In this document: positions 37,003-46,511 of the stretch, piece by piece
Layout of the letters: every line of letters begins with the position of its first letter
Position numbering within the stretch: position 1 is the first letter of the stretch
NCBI GenBank assembly: GCA_002471665.1
Contig: DKQK01000017.1
Coordinates: 74,221-138,220, forward strand
Direction: 5' to 3'
Length of the DNA stretch: 64,000 nucleotides
Source of the DNA: Gammaproteobacteria bacterium UBA7310
Lineage (GTDB): Bacteria; Pseudomonadota; Gammaproteobacteria; Pseudomonadales; Ketobacteraceae
Position numbers and translations under genes: made by a program
Notes under the pieces: model-generated
The model's database searches: none
The model's input: the letters and a program-made list of their open reading frames with translations, nothing else
What the model was told of the DNA's origin: nothing

Positions 37003-38652
37003 ATGAACATTCGAACTGTCTGGACTTTGGTGGCCATGCTGCTGGCAGGCCACGTTTCGCCCTGCCGGGCGGCGTTGGTGGAAAACCTTACCATGGGCAA
37101 CGCCAAGGCATTGGCACTGGGTAACGCGGTGACCGCGGATCCCCCCGGTGTGGACGCCATCCATTTCAATCCCGCCGGGCTCACCCGGCTGAAGGGGCGT
37201 CAGTACAACCTGAAAGTACTGGCGGCCTCGTTTGGCTTTACGGTGGAATTTGGCGGTTATGATGACATCACCCAACAGCTGGTGGACAACAACGGCTACA
37301 ACGATGAAGCCGCATACAGTACCAGCGAAACCACCACCATCGGTTTGCGCATACCCTTTGTGGAGGGGATTACGGAGTGGCCGCTGCCGGTTCTGTTTTT
37401 GCCGTTGGGTGGCGCAGCCTACAATCCTGCCGGCAGCGATGTGACCTATGCCACTGCAGTGTATGCGCCTATGGCAGCGGGTTATGTACGGGATGATGAT
37501 GATCCGGCCCGTTTTATGGGGCAGCACATGTCGCTGGCCAAGATTACCTATTTTTCACCTTCATTCGGTGTCCAGCTGACGGATATGTTTTCTGTGGGGG
37601 CATCCCTGGGGTTTTCCTGGCAGGGGGTCACCGCCAAAACCCAGATCCGGGTGCCGAATATGGCCTTGGCGTTCGGTGAAAATCTAACGCGTGATTTCCA
37701 GAATCAGGGGCTCTGTCCGGAGCCCGGCGATCCAGACCCCTATATTAATTTCTGCGGCCTTGATCCATCGGTAGCGCGCCTGGGGCCGTTCACCGATGTC
37801 ACCAGCCTGGAATTCGATGCTGAAACACCGCTGGTACCCAACTTTAACGTGGGTTGGTTGTGGCAGGTGACGGAGTGGTTGAGCTGGGGGATGGTGTACC
37901 AGTTTGAAAGCAGAGCAAACCTGGATGGCTATTACCGATTGGAATACAACGAGGAGTGGGTCAACTTCTTCGATGGCATCTATCAATCCGGGCTTTATGA
38001 CACCATCACCATGTTGGTGGCGTTTCCCACCGGGCAGGCCAATTCCCCCCATGGCCGGGGTATCGAACACGGTGAGGCCAACATTGAAATCGTCACGCCG
38101 GCCCATTTTGCCACCGGGGTTGCCGTTCAGCTCACGCCAACGCTGCAACTGAACATTGATGCCAAGTGGACCGACTGGGCAGTATGGGATGGATTGAAAG
38201 TGGAGTTTGATCAGCCACTGGATTTCACCAAGCTGGCGACATTGGTATCCCCGTATTCCGAGCTGACGGAGCTGACCATTCCCCGCCACTACAAGAGTGT
38301 GTGGAACTGGGCTTTCGGTGTGGAGTATCGTTACAGCGACCGGCTGGCGTTGCGGGCCGGTTATGAACCCCGTAAATCCTCCATCCCCGACAACAAGCAG
38401 GACGTGTTGTTGCCGCTGGGGGACGCGCAATTGTTTTCACTGGGTTTTGAATGGCTGATGCCCGGTGATCAGGTGTTGGAAGTCGGTGTGGGTTATATGA
38501 CGGCGGATGCGCAGGTGCCGGCCGGCGGCAGCACCAATGCCAACAGTTCCGATCACTTTAATAATTTTATTTACAACCCCTACGCAGGCACCGAGTTTTC
38601 ATCGTCGGCCACAGCGTACCTGTTCGAGTTAAGTTACACCGCGCCGTTTTGA
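37003..38652 (+). CDS. FadL/OmpP1/TodX-family outer-membrane transporter
   Basis: 549 residues. A signal peptide (about 1-23, ending CRA) is followed by the FadL-family N-terminal segment with NPAG (DAIHFNPAGLTRL) and a long beta-barrel. It ends in a barrel strand finishing in Phe. FadL homologues carry long-chain fatty acids or hydrophobic aromatics across the outer membrane. It is larger than E. coli FadL (about 446), with two insertions rich in Asp/Pro. It follows the fatty acyl-CoA reductase and precedes a convergent tetR, with a TetR-type palindrome in its promoter. Confidence 0.85.
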   Translation: MNIRTVWTLVAMLLAGHVSPCRAALVENLTMGNAKALALGNAVTADPPGVDAIHFNPAGLTRLKGRQYNLKVLAASFGFTVEFGGYDDITQQLVDNNGYNDEAAYSTSETTTIGLRIPFVEGITEWPLPVLFLPLGGAAYNPAGSDVTYATAVYAPMAAGYVRDDDDPARFMGQHMSLAKITYFSPSFGVQLTDMFSVGASLGFSWQGVTAKTQIRVPNMALAFGENLTRDFQNQGLCPEPGDPDPYINFCGLDPSVARLGPFTDVTSLEFDAETPLVPNFNVGWLWQVTEWLSWGMVYQFESRANLDGYYRLEYNEEWVNFFDGIYQSGLYDTITMLVAFPTGQANSPHGRGIEHGEANIEIVTPAHFATGVAVQLTPTLQLNIDAKWTDWAVWDGLKVEFDQPLDFTKLATLVSPYSELTELTIPRHYKSVWNWAFGVEYRYSDRLALRAGYEPRKSSIPDNKQDVLLPLGDAQLFSLGFEWLMPGDQVLEVGVGYMTADAQVPAGGSTNANSSDHFNNFIYNPYAGTEFSSSATAYLFELSYTAPF

Positions 38653-38672
38653 GTAACCGCTGTTAACCGGCC

Positions 38673-39299
38673 CTAGCGCGGGGCCAGGCCGTGCATGATT
38701 ACATCCACCAATGATTGCACTTCAATACCCTGTTGCTTGGAGTCGACAATGCTTTGCATAACAAAGTCCGGCCGAATCAGCATGTCAACCGAGCCCAGGA
38801 TCAGGGTATGCAGGGTGACATTGGACACATCGCGAATTTCACCCCGCTCGATGCAGTTGGCCAGGGCCTTGTCGATAATCTTGAGGTAGGGTTTGATGTA
38901 GCGATCCCGCACATACAATGCCCGTTGTTCTTCGTCGTTCAACCCGCTGAATATCAGCTTGAACATGGCGGGTTTGCGTTTCGCCACTTCCAGCATGACC
39001 ACGATGTAATTGCGCAACATGGAAAGCGGATTATCCAGGGCGCTGTCCAGTTTGAGATCGGCAATGAGTAAACTGAATTCATGGCCGATGATGGAATCCA
39101 CCACTTCATTCCAGAGCTTTTGCTTGGAACCGAAGTGGTGGTTGAACAGGGAATCACTTACCCCCAGCTTTTTCGCCAGAGCCCGCAGTGAAACACTGTT
39201 GAAACTTTTTTGTGAGAACTCCTCGAAAGCGTGTTCGAGCAGCTGTTCGCGGGTAAGGGTATCTGCATTAGCGGCAGGTCTGCCCGGTGCGCGTCCCAT
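38673..39299 (-). CDS. TetR-family regulator of the lipid island
   Basis: 208 residues. N-terminal HTH (EQLLEHAFEEFSQKSFNSVSLRALAKKLGVSDSLFNHHFGSKQKL) and a variable ligand-binding C-terminal domain. Convergent with fadL. The two copies of the 18-bp palindrome, one before fadL and one before the DUF7064-type operon, lie on either side of this gene, so it is the prime candidate to bind them. A fatty acyl ligand is a guess from context. Confidence 0.88.
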   Translation of the reverse strand: MGRAPGRPAANADTLTREQLLEHAFEEFSQKSFNSVSLRALAKKLGVSDSLFNHHFGSKQKLWNEVVDSIIGHEFSLLIADLKLDSALDNPLSMLRNYIVVMLEVAKRKPAMFKLIFSGLNDEEQRALYVRDRYIKPYLKIIDKALANCIERGEIRDVSNVTLHTLILGSVDMLIRPDFVMQSIVDSKQQGIEVQSLVDVIMHGLAPR

Positions 39300-39367
39300 G
39301 ATGTGGTATCCAGATGCAATGTGAATGGGTGAATATTATCACGGCTGCAGGCAAGGGTGGGCATGCT

Positions 39368-39721
39368 TCAACGGTTGTATTTGGGGTTATCGATTTCCAG
39401 CTTGGCACGGGCCAGTTGTAACAGCATGCCGGTCAGCGCGGGATTGATGGGGGTGTGGCCGTTTTCAATTGCGCTGCATAAGGTTTTATTCAGAATGTCG
39501 GGATCGGTTTCATTGCTTGCCAGAAAGGTCTGCAGTTGCCGGGTTTCCAGTTGCTGGAAACCCGGTGCCTGGAGTTCTTCCCGCTGCACAATGGCAAGCA
39601 CATTGGCGGCCACCCGGCGATAAAAACGGTCGGCTTCAGTGTCTGCCGGCGGTTGCCGCAAATAGTCCGTGACCGCGGTGAGCAACTCCTGTCTATGTGG
39701 GCGGTTTAATGGCATTGTCAT
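39368..39721 (-). CDS. DUF6285-like protein in phosphotransferase operon
   Basis: 117 residues, helical, starting MPLNRPHRQELLTAVTDYL and with DRFYRRVAANVLAIVQREE, resembling DUF6285 proteins that are commonly encoded beside APH-type phosphotransferases. No catalytic motif is visible. Its ATG overlaps the stop of the phosphotransferase by four bases. The family assignment is from memory. Confidence 0.6.
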   Translation of the reverse strand: MTMPLNRPHRQELLTAVTDYLRQPPADTEADRFYRRVAANVLAIVQREELQAPGFQQLETRQLQTFLASNETDPDILNKTLCSAIENGHTPINPALTGMLLQLARAKLEIDNPKYNR

Positions 39722-40704
39722 TCCTCCGCGATGGAATGCAGTAATTGCATCATGTCATACTCGGTTTCCGCCACCCGGCGGCCAATGGCGGCCTGCTCCA
39801 CCGAGCGCACCTGTCCGCTCAGATAGCGATGGGCCTGATACTGGCAGATGACGCCCCATTTGAGGGTGCCGAACAGCTCCCAATAGCGCACGTGGTTTGG
39901 GTTCACGCTAACGCCGCTGGCGGTAGTGTAGGCGGCAAACAATGTACTGCGATCACCAAAACCACCGACGGCTTTCTCCGGCTGGCTGAAGCGCCAGGCG
40001 CGCACGCAGAGCCAACCCAGATCCTCCATCGGGTCCCCCAGATGCGTCAGTTCCCAATCAAGAATGCCGTTCAAACCATCTTCATTCACCAACAGGTTGC
40101 CCAGGCGAAAATCGCCGTGCACCAGTGTGTGTCGGGAGCAGGGGGGGATGTTGTCCTGCAGCCAGCGAAACGCCAGGCTGAACACCGGCAGTGTTTCACC
40201 GAAACCGCGATGCATCTGCAGCAGGTCATGCAACTGGGTGGCCGCATCCTGCACCGGAAGAAAGTGCAGCGTGCCGGTGTCGATACGGTGGATCTGTGCC
40301 AGCGCCCGGGCACACTGGGTGGTGAGCTGATCACGGGCTGCCTGCAGGTGCGGGGCTTTCAGAATTTTGGGTGCCAGGGATTCGCCGCTCAGTGCCTGCA
40401 TCAGGTAACCGTTGCCCAGTTGCGGATGCTGTTCCAGGATATGGTAAACCTGTGCCACCGGCGCCCCGGCACCGGCGGCGGCCTGCTGGGTTTTGGCTTC
40501 CATGGTTTTGCCCACACAGGTACCGAATTGCTCGCCACCGGCTTCCAGCCTTAGTATCAGCGGTTGCAGGTTGGTTGCAATCAGCCAGGTGGCCGCCGAG
40601 GCCCCGGCGGTAAGCCGGGTGCATTGCTTGATCAGACAAAGCTTATCCACGGTATCGGCCACAATGGGTTGCAGGGCCTGTTGCAGCGTGTGCGGTTGTA
40701 TCAT
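39718..40704 (-). CDS. APH/choline kinase-type phosphotransferase
   Basis: 328 residues, eukaryotic-kinase-like fold. The catalytic loop HGDFRLGNLLV (Asp, Asn) and metal-binding LDWELTHLGDP (Asp) are intact. This resembles the phosphotransferases of the ACAD10 family rather than aminoglycoside resistance enzymes, and a hydroxyacyl or other small-molecule hydroxyl is the likely phosphate acceptor. The ATG at 40704 follows the upstream stop by 10 bases; an earlier in-frame start would overlap that gene. Confidence 0.82.
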   Translation of the reverse strand: MIQPHTLQQALQPIVADTVDKLCLIKQCTRLTAGASAATWLIATNLQPLILRLEAGGEQFGTCVGKTMEAKTQQAAAGAGAPVAQVYHILEQHPQLGNGYLMQALSGESLAPKILKAPHLQAARDQLTTQCARALAQIHRIDTGTLHFLPVQDAATQLHDLLQMHRGFGETLPVFSLAFRWLQDNIPPCSRHTLVHGDFRLGNLLVNEDGLNGILDWELTHLGDPMEDLGWLCVRAWRFSQPEKAVGGFGDRSTLFAAYTTASGVSVNPNHVRYWELFGTLKWGVICQYQAHRYLSGQVRSVEQAAIGRRVAETEYDMMQLLHSIAEE

Positions 40705-40714
40705 GGTGATGGCC

Positions 40715-41761
40715 TCAGCAGGCAATGCCGACGGGCTTGCCGTCCACCATCTGATCCAGGTATTCCGACATGCCATAACCGGTTACGCCATCGCACTCAA
40801 ATCGGCTCATGGCTTCGGTGATGCGTGTGCTGCGCCATTCACCGCTGTCGGTCTGGCGTCGATTGCGCAGCGGGATCAAGGCCAGCGCAGTTCCATTTAA
40901 CTGATAGCGGCGGCCACTGACGGTGGTCAGGCTGACCTGTTGGGATTGGGCCTGATGGTGCTCATCCAGCACCGAACGCATTTCGGCCTGTTCGATCAAG
41001 TCGTATTCCGCCGGGCCGCCGTTGCGGCAGTCGTACACCATGCCCCACACATGGTGGCGCCCGCTGGCCATGCGCACGATGGAGACATTAACGGCGAACT
41101 GATCATTGAACACCATGGGCAGCCAACGATACCAGTACAGGTTCTGCCAATAGCGCGGCCCCCAGGAATGATCGCGCAGGCCAAAGCCGCTGAGCGAAAA
41201 GCGCTGGCCACCGATGGTGACCCAACCACTGCCGGTCATGTGTTGTTCGTAGTGGCCGCGGGCAAAGGATTCATCCGGATCTTCCTCGATGGGGTTGCCG
41301 TTTTCATCCACCGCTTCACCTCCGTACACCGGGGTCATACCGTTGAAGGTGATCTCGGCGTGGGCGGGATGGGTTGGATTGTTGCTGAACGCCGCTTTCG
41401 GGTTTTCCATATCCTGTGGATTTGCCAGCAACACAACCGTGCCCTCGTAGCGCACCTTGAGCGTTTTGAAGGGCTCAACCACTTCAAACTTCATGCCGCC
41501 GGCGGCCAGGGCATTGTTGTTGCTGATGGGCGCGCGCTGGAACATAAACGCCACCTTGCCATCGGGCAGATAAAAACAAAAAGACATTTCGGCATGGCCT
41601 TCGTTGGGGCGATTGCCCACCCGAAACCAACCGCCGCACTGCTGCTGATGATCGAACAGGTTGATGTACATGCTTTCATTGAAGTTGGAGGCGGCTTCAA
41701 TGGGATGCATGTATTCGTCTTCCGGCTGCAGGCGGATGGTGGCGTTCTTGCCCAGGTCCAT
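40715..41761 (-). CDS. DUF7064/DUF7065-type CrtC/AttH-like protein
   Basis: 348 residues, beta-rich, no signal peptide. A conserved GLRDHSWGPR motif and paired halves suggest a double lipocalin-like (CrtC/AttH-like) fold, as in DUF7064/7065 proteins often encoded beside APH-type kinases. First gene of a three-gene operon (this, phosphotransferase, DUF6285-like). Possible roles include hydration or isomerisation of an isoprenoid or fatty-acyl derivative; nothing is proven. Its promoter region holds the perfect 18-bp palindrome. Confidence 0.7.
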   Translation of the reverse strand: MDLGKNATIRLQPEDEYMHPIEAASNFNESMYINLFDHQQQCGGWFRVGNRPNEGHAEMSFCFYLPDGKVAFMFQRAPISNNNALAAGGMKFEVVEPFKTLKVRYEGTVVLLANPQDMENPKAAFSNNPTHPAHAEITFNGMTPVYGGEAVDENGNPIEEDPDESFARGHYEQHMTGSGWVTIGGQRFSLSGFGLRDHSWGPRYWQNLYWYRWLPMVFNDQFAVNVSIVRMASGRHHVWGMVYDCRNGGPAEYDLIEQAEMRSVLDEHHQAQSQQVSLTTVSGRRYQLNGTALALIPLRNRRQTDSGEWRSTRITEAMSRFECDGVTGYGMSEYLDQMVDGKPVGIAC

Positions 41762-41854
41762 AGCGGTCCCCTCTGGAATGTGAGTTCTTATTCTGTGACT
41801 GGTTGGTCAGTTTGCCAATGCAAAGTGCCCATGACAAGGGAAAGTCTACATTAT

Positions 41855-41872
41855 ATTGAGCGTATGCTCAAT
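41855..41872 (-). promoter_or_regulatory. Putative TetR operator upstream of the DUF7064-type operon
   Basis: ATTGAGCGTATGCTCAAT has perfect 7-bp arms around GTAT, 94 bases upstream of the operon start. It matches the imperfect copy before fadL at 14 of 18 positions. The two flank the tetR gene at 38673-39299. Confidence 0.55.
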
Positions 41873-41919
41873 AAATTTGAAATGGAATACTGCCTGGTTG
41901 CCGGCACGTACCGCTCCCG

Positions 41920-43419
41920 CTAAACGGCAAACAAAGCCCGGTAGGACAGCGCTTCAGTGAGGTGGCGCTTGCTGATGGCGGCGCTGTGTTCCAGGTCCGC
42001 CAGGGTGCGTGCCACCTTCAGGATACGGTGGTAACCGCGGGCGGACAGCCCCAGTCGCTCCACCGCCGTTTGCAGGAAGCGGGTATCGTTCTCGCTCAAA
42101 GCGCACACCGTATCCAGTTGTTTGGCGCTGAGGTCGTGATTGGGGCAACCCTGACGCTGTAACTGAATCTGCCGGGCACTGCTGACCCGATCCCGCACGC
42201 TGTCGCTGGACTCACCCCGCTCATGATGTTGCAGCTCGCTGATGGGCAGGGCATCCACTTGAATGTGCATGTCGATGCGGTCCAGCAGCGGCCCGGAGAG
42301 CTTGCTCTGATATTTGTTGCAGCACAGTTGAGGGTTGTTACAGCCTTCCGGCGGCTTGTCGGGGTGGCCGCAGGGGCACGGGTTCAGTGCGGCAATCAGC
42401 TGAAAATTGGCCGGGTACGTGATCTGCTGAGCGGCCCTGGAAAGCGCGATCTCGCCGCTTTCCAGAGGTTCCCGCAGTACTTCCAGTACTTTGCGGGGGA
42501 ACTCGGGCAGCTCATCCAGAAACAGGATGCCGTTGTGTGCCAGGGAAATTTCACCGGGTTTGGGGTTGCTGCCACCGCCGGCCAGGGCGGCCCCGGAGGC
42601 GGTGTGGTGGGGGGTTCTGATGGGCCGTTGAAACAGCGGCCTTGAGTTGATGCGGGATACGGAGTGAATGGCTGCCGTTTGCATCATCTCTGCATCGGTC
42701 ATAGGCGGCAGAATGCCCGGCAGGCGGGCGGCGAGCATGGATTTACCGGCACCCGGGGGGCCCATCATCAGCAGATTATGCTTGCCGGCTGCGGCCACTT
42801 CCAACGCGCGCTTGGCCTGGTGCTGGCCCTTCACGTCCGCCAGGTCGGGATAGTCCATGCTGGGCTCTGCGTCTTTTGGGTCCGCGCTCTGAAATGGTTG
42901 CGCCGACGCCGGTTGTTTGAGGTTGCCGCACACCTGAATCAGGTGACCACAGGGGAAAATCCGGCTGTGTCTGGGCACGGCGGCTTCAGCGGCGTTCGCC
43001 GCCGGAACGAACAGGCTGTGTTGGTGCTCCGTGGCGGCGATGGCGGCCGTCAGCACGCCCTCCACCGGTCGCAGCTGGCCGGACAATGCCAGTTCCCCGA
43101 CAAATTCTGTTTGTTCCAAAGCCGCTGCCGGAATTTGCTCGGAGGCCGCCAGAATGCCGATGGCAATGGGCAGATCAAAGCGACCGCCGTCTTTCGGCAG
43201 GTCGGCGGGCGCCAGGTTGATGGTGATGCGGCGCTGGGGAAAATCAAACTCGGAATTGAGAATGGCGCTGCGCACCCGTTCCTTGCTTTCGCGGACTGCA
43301 GCGTCCGGCAGGCCCACAATATTGAAGGCGGGCAGACCGTTGGACAGGTGCACCTCCACGGTAACCTCCGGGGCGTTCATGCCTACACGGGCTCGGGTTT
43401 TGACGATGGCCAGGGCCAT
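41920..43419 (-). CDS. comM: ComM/YifB-family Mg-chelatase-like AAA+ protein
   Basis: 499 residues. In naturally competent relatives ComM is a hexameric branch-migration helicase needed for chromosomal transformation. Lon-substrate-like N-terminal domain (MALAIVKTRARVGMNAPEV), Walker A GPPGAGKSMLAARLPGILPP, Walker B NGILFLDELPEFP, and the C-terminal domain with ARGYHRILKVARTLADL. Length and motifs are typical. Whether the organism is competent is unknown. Confidence 0.93.
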   Translation of the reverse strand: MALAIVKTRARVGMNAPEVTVEVHLSNGLPAFNIVGLPDAAVRESKERVRSAILNSEFDFPQRRITINLAPADLPKDGGRFDLPIAIGILAASEQIPAAALEQTEFVGELALSGQLRPVEGVLTAAIAATEHQHSLFVPAANAAEAAVPRHSRIFPCGHLIQVCGNLKQPASAQPFQSADPKDAEPSMDYPDLADVKGQHQAKRALEVAAAGKHNLLMMGPPGAGKSMLAARLPGILPPMTDAEMMQTAAIHSVSRINSRPLFQRPIRTPHHTASGAALAGGGSNPKPGEISLAHNGILFLDELPEFPRKVLEVLREPLESGEIALSRAAQQITYPANFQLIAALNPCPCGHPDKPPEGCNNPQLCCNKYQSKLSGPLLDRIDMHIQVDALPISELQHHERGESSDSVRDRVSSARQIQLQRQGCPNHDLSAKQLDTVCALSENDTRFLQTAVERLGLSARGYHRILKVARTLADLEHSAAISKRHLTEALSYRALFAV

Positions 43420-43493
43420 GGGGGGTTCCCTCCGAATGATAGCTATCCGTATATAGACAGCTACCGGGAAAACAGAGGGCTGATAATCAAGCG

Positions 43494-46436
43494 TCAGCCA
43501 CGGGCCTGGTCCGAGTCGCCCGCCAGCAGAAACTCCACCAGCTTTTCCTTCAACATAGTGAAATCCACGGGTTTGGCGATGTGATCATTCATACCCGAGC
43601 GCAGCGCTTTCGCCGTATGCTCAGGCAGGGCGTGTGCGGTCAGCGCCAGCAGGGGGATGGGGCCGTGGTTGGTTTCCTGTTCCCACTGACGAATGCGTTT
43701 GCTGGCTTCGTAACCATCCATCACCGGCATTTCACAGTCCATCAGGATCAGATCAAAGTCCCGGTGGTGTCTGGTGTAGAGCGTCACCGCATCCTCGCCG
43801 TTGCAGGCCACGCTGGTGTGCATACCCAGTTTTTTCAGCATGCTGGTGATCACCATCTGATTGACCGTGTTGTCCTCCACCACCAATACGCGCTTTTCCG
43901 ACAGCGGCATGAAGGGAGGATTCTGCGATGGCTCGTGCTCGGTGGCGGGTTGTTGCAGCACACTCATGAGCGCCTGGCGCAGCCCCCGTACGGAGGCCGG
44001 TTTCTGGATGGTCATATCGATGCCTGCCGTCTTCAGGTCAGCGGCAGGCGGAGTATTGCGCATGGCTGTTAACAGAATGCGGTGGCATTCGGCAATGTCA
44101 GCGGAGGCCTGGATCAGGCGGGAACATTCCACACCGTTCATACCGGGCATGTTCATATCCAGGGTCACCAGTTCGAAAGGATCACCGGCCTGGGAGGCTT
44201 CCCGCAACATCTGCAGTGCTTTTTCACCGTAGTAGGCCACCGAGGGCCGCATACCCCAGGCTTCGGTTTGTTCCTTGATCACACGGGTGAACTCCGGTGA
44301 ATCATCCACAATCAACAGCTTTTTACCTTTCAAAGGTGTCAGTGACACGATGTTGGCACGGGTGAATTTTGCGTCGGCTAACTCGCATTGAATGGTGAAC
44401 CAGAAACAGCTGCCTTCCCCCTCCTGGCTTTCAACACCAATTTGCCCCCCCATCAGATGAGCGAGGCGTTTGGAAATACTAAGGCCCAATCCAGTGCCGC
44501 CGTATTGGCGGGTGACGCTGTTATCCGCCTGCGAAAACGCTTCAAACAGGTTTAATTGATTGTCGTGACTAATCCCGATACCGGTGTCGGTAATGGCAAA
44601 TTTCAGCACATGCCGTTTGCCGTCGCGCTGCTCCGGTATTTCGCTGACCCGTAAACTGATGCGGCCCTGGTTGGTGAACTTGAACGCGTTGCCCATCAAA
44701 TTGAGAATGATCTGCCGCAAGCGGGTTGGATCGCTGTTGATAAACGTCGGTGTGCCGGGGGTCAAAGAGCAGAGCAGCTCCAGGCCTTTGTCTTCCGCGG
44801 TGACAGAGAATACGGAGGCGCACTCCAGGCATAACTGATCCAGGTCGAAGTCGATGTGTTCGATATCCAGTTTACCGGCTTCGATTTTGGAATAATCGAG
44901 AATGTCATTGATGATATTGAGCAGTGCTTTGCCGGAGCTGGCAATCACATCAACATAATGTCGGTGGGCCGGTGATAAATCCGCATCCTGCAGTAGCGCG
45001 GCCATCCCCAATACGCCGTTCATGGGAGTGCGGATCTCATGGCTCATGGTGGCCAGAAAATCGCTCTTGGCTTTACTGGTTTCTTCGGCGCGTAGGATTT
45101 TTTCGCGGGTTTTCACCTCTTCAATTTCTGAATTCATTTTCAGTTCCAGGTAGCGGGCCTGTTCCTGCGCGGCGCGGCGCTCGCTTTCCAGAGCCTGTTT
45201 TTGCGCCTGCTCCCTGCCTAATCGTTCCATATTAATGCGATCCGCCAGCGCAAACGACAACAGGATGATTTCCAGCGAGGAACCAATCTGAATGGCGTGT
45301 TCGATCAGCACGGTGCTGGGAATAACACCGAATTTGCTCAGGGCCGTGATCATCCAGGAGGCGATGAGGCAGGTAAATGCCAGGCAGTAGTAGCGCGCCA
45401 CCCGTTGCCCCGCATACAGCATGTAAAACCCGGTGAAAACACTGATGCAGGCACTGGCGACGCCGAAACCGGAAGTCAGCACAATGCTGCTATGGTACGG
45501 CAGCACGAAACTGCTTGCCAGGAGAGTGGCCCAGACACTGAAAAACAACAGTTTTACTTTGTACAAGCGCGGAGCACGCCGCTTGATGTCCAGCAGCGAG
45601 ATGGCAAACATCATGCTGGAGCAGCCGAACAGCGCGATGCTGGCGGGGATGGCCCAGGTGTTGATAGCGGGTAGCCAGGGCCAGAGATATTGGAAACCGA
45701 AACCCTGAATAGCAGCGTTAAACAGGAAACTGCTGGACGCAACGCAGGCGTACAACACATAGCTGGGATGACGCACAATGCTGAAAATAAACAGGTTGTA
45801 GATGATCATCACCACCATGACACCGTAATAGATGCTTTCAGCCACCCATAATGGTTGTTGATCTTCAAAGAAGTGATTGCGGTTCCAGACACTAATAGGA
45901 ACCTGCAGCGCACCCTGGGTCTGCACCCGCATATAAATCGTATGTTGTATGCTTGAATAGGCGTGGAAGGGAAAAACAAACTGGTGATTTTTTATAGGGC
46001 GGTAGGCAAACGGAAAGGTGTCACCGGTACGGTAGTAATGGGTAAACCGATCGTTATTCTCGATAAAGACGTCAATCTGATCCAGCGCCGCATAGGCGAT
46101 GTTCAGTACCAGCTCTACATCCGCTGGTGCGCTGCTTGTCAGGTCAAGCTTGATCCACAGGGCATCACGGCTAAAACCATAAGAGGGTGTTTCTGCCTGG
46201 GGGATGCTCCACTGCTCCTCAGGCAAGCGACGTATGTCATTGACGGTCAGCTCACCGGTTGGGTCCAGGTAATGGAGCGTGTACAGGCCGGCATCCTGTT
46301 GCCGGAAATTACTGCCGATATCAAGGCTGTTTTGTGCAGAAACACCGCAGGAAAATAATGACACACCGATCAGCAGCAGCCGTATCAGGCCCCAATAGAG
46401 ATGGCGGAGACTTTTGCTGTTTTGAGGGTTGACCAT
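43494..46436 (-). CDS. Hybrid sensor histidine kinase with 7TMR-DISM sensor and two receiver domains
   Basis: 980 residues. Signal peptide, extracytoplasmic 7TMR-DISMED2 domain (with NIAYAALDQIDVFIENN), seven transmembrane helices (about 185-390), coiled coil, HisKA with the phospho-His in FLATMSHEIRTPMNG, HATPase_c (NLMGNAFKFTNQG, TDTGIGIS, GLGLSISKRLAHLMGG), then two receivers; the last has LILMDCEMPVMDGYEA. No HPt domain, so phosphate must pass to a separate HPt protein. It is a paralogue in its sensor half of the diguanylate cyclase just upstream. Confidence 0.92.
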   Translation of the reverse strand: MVNPQNSKSLRHLYWGLIRLLLIGVSLFSCGVSAQNSLDIGSNFRQQDAGLYTLHYLDPTGELTVNDIRRLPEEQWSIPQAETPSYGFSRDALWIKLDLTSSAPADVELVLNIAYAALDQIDVFIENNDRFTHYYRTGDTFPFAYRPIKNHQFVFPFHAYSSIQHTIYMRVQTQGALQVPISVWNRNHFFEDQQPLWVAESIYYGVMVVMIIYNLFIFSIVRHPSYVLYACVASSSFLFNAAIQGFGFQYLWPWLPAINTWAIPASIALFGCSSMMFAISLLDIKRRAPRLYKVKLLFFSVWATLLASSFVLPYHSSIVLTSGFGVASACISVFTGFYMLYAGQRVARYYCLAFTCLIASWMITALSKFGVIPSTVLIEHAIQIGSSLEIILLSFALADRINMERLGREQAQKQALESERRAAQEQARYLELKMNSEIEEVKTREKILRAEETSKAKSDFLATMSHEIRTPMNGVLGMAALLQDADLSPAHRHYVDVIASSGKALLNIINDILDYSKIEAGKLDIEHIDFDLDQLCLECASVFSVTAEDKGLELLCSLTPGTPTFINSDPTRLRQIILNLMGNAFKFTNQGRISLRVSEIPEQRDGKRHVLKFAITDTGIGISHDNQLNLFEAFSQADNSVTRQYGGTGLGLSISKRLAHLMGGQIGVESQEGEGSCFWFTIQCELADAKFTRANIVSLTPLKGKKLLIVDDSPEFTRVIKEQTEAWGMRPSVAYYGEKALQMLREASQAGDPFELVTLDMNMPGMNGVECSRLIQASADIAECHRILLTAMRNTPPAADLKTAGIDMTIQKPASVRGLRQALMSVLQQPATEHEPSQNPPFMPLSEKRVLVVEDNTVNQMVITSMLKKLGMHTSVACNGEDAVTLYTRHHRDFDLILMDCEMPVMDGYEASKRIRQWEQETNHGPIPLLALTAHALPEHTAKALRSGMNDHIAKPVDFTMLKEKLVEFLLAGDSDQARG

Positions 46437-46511
46437 GCTGCTGCTGCGTCGGTTGTCGTTAATTAATAACTATAGAACAGAGCCCCGCAGCTGCCCAAAA
46501 AACGTGCAATA

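Noticed and set aside
39718..40704. Aminoglycoside resistance kinase
   Set aside because: The sequence is closer in context to ACAD10-like kinases, with no mobile element nearby.
42664..43584. 306-codon plus-strand ORF opposite comM
   Set aside because: comM motifs are complete on the minus strand; the antisense frame has no known pattern.
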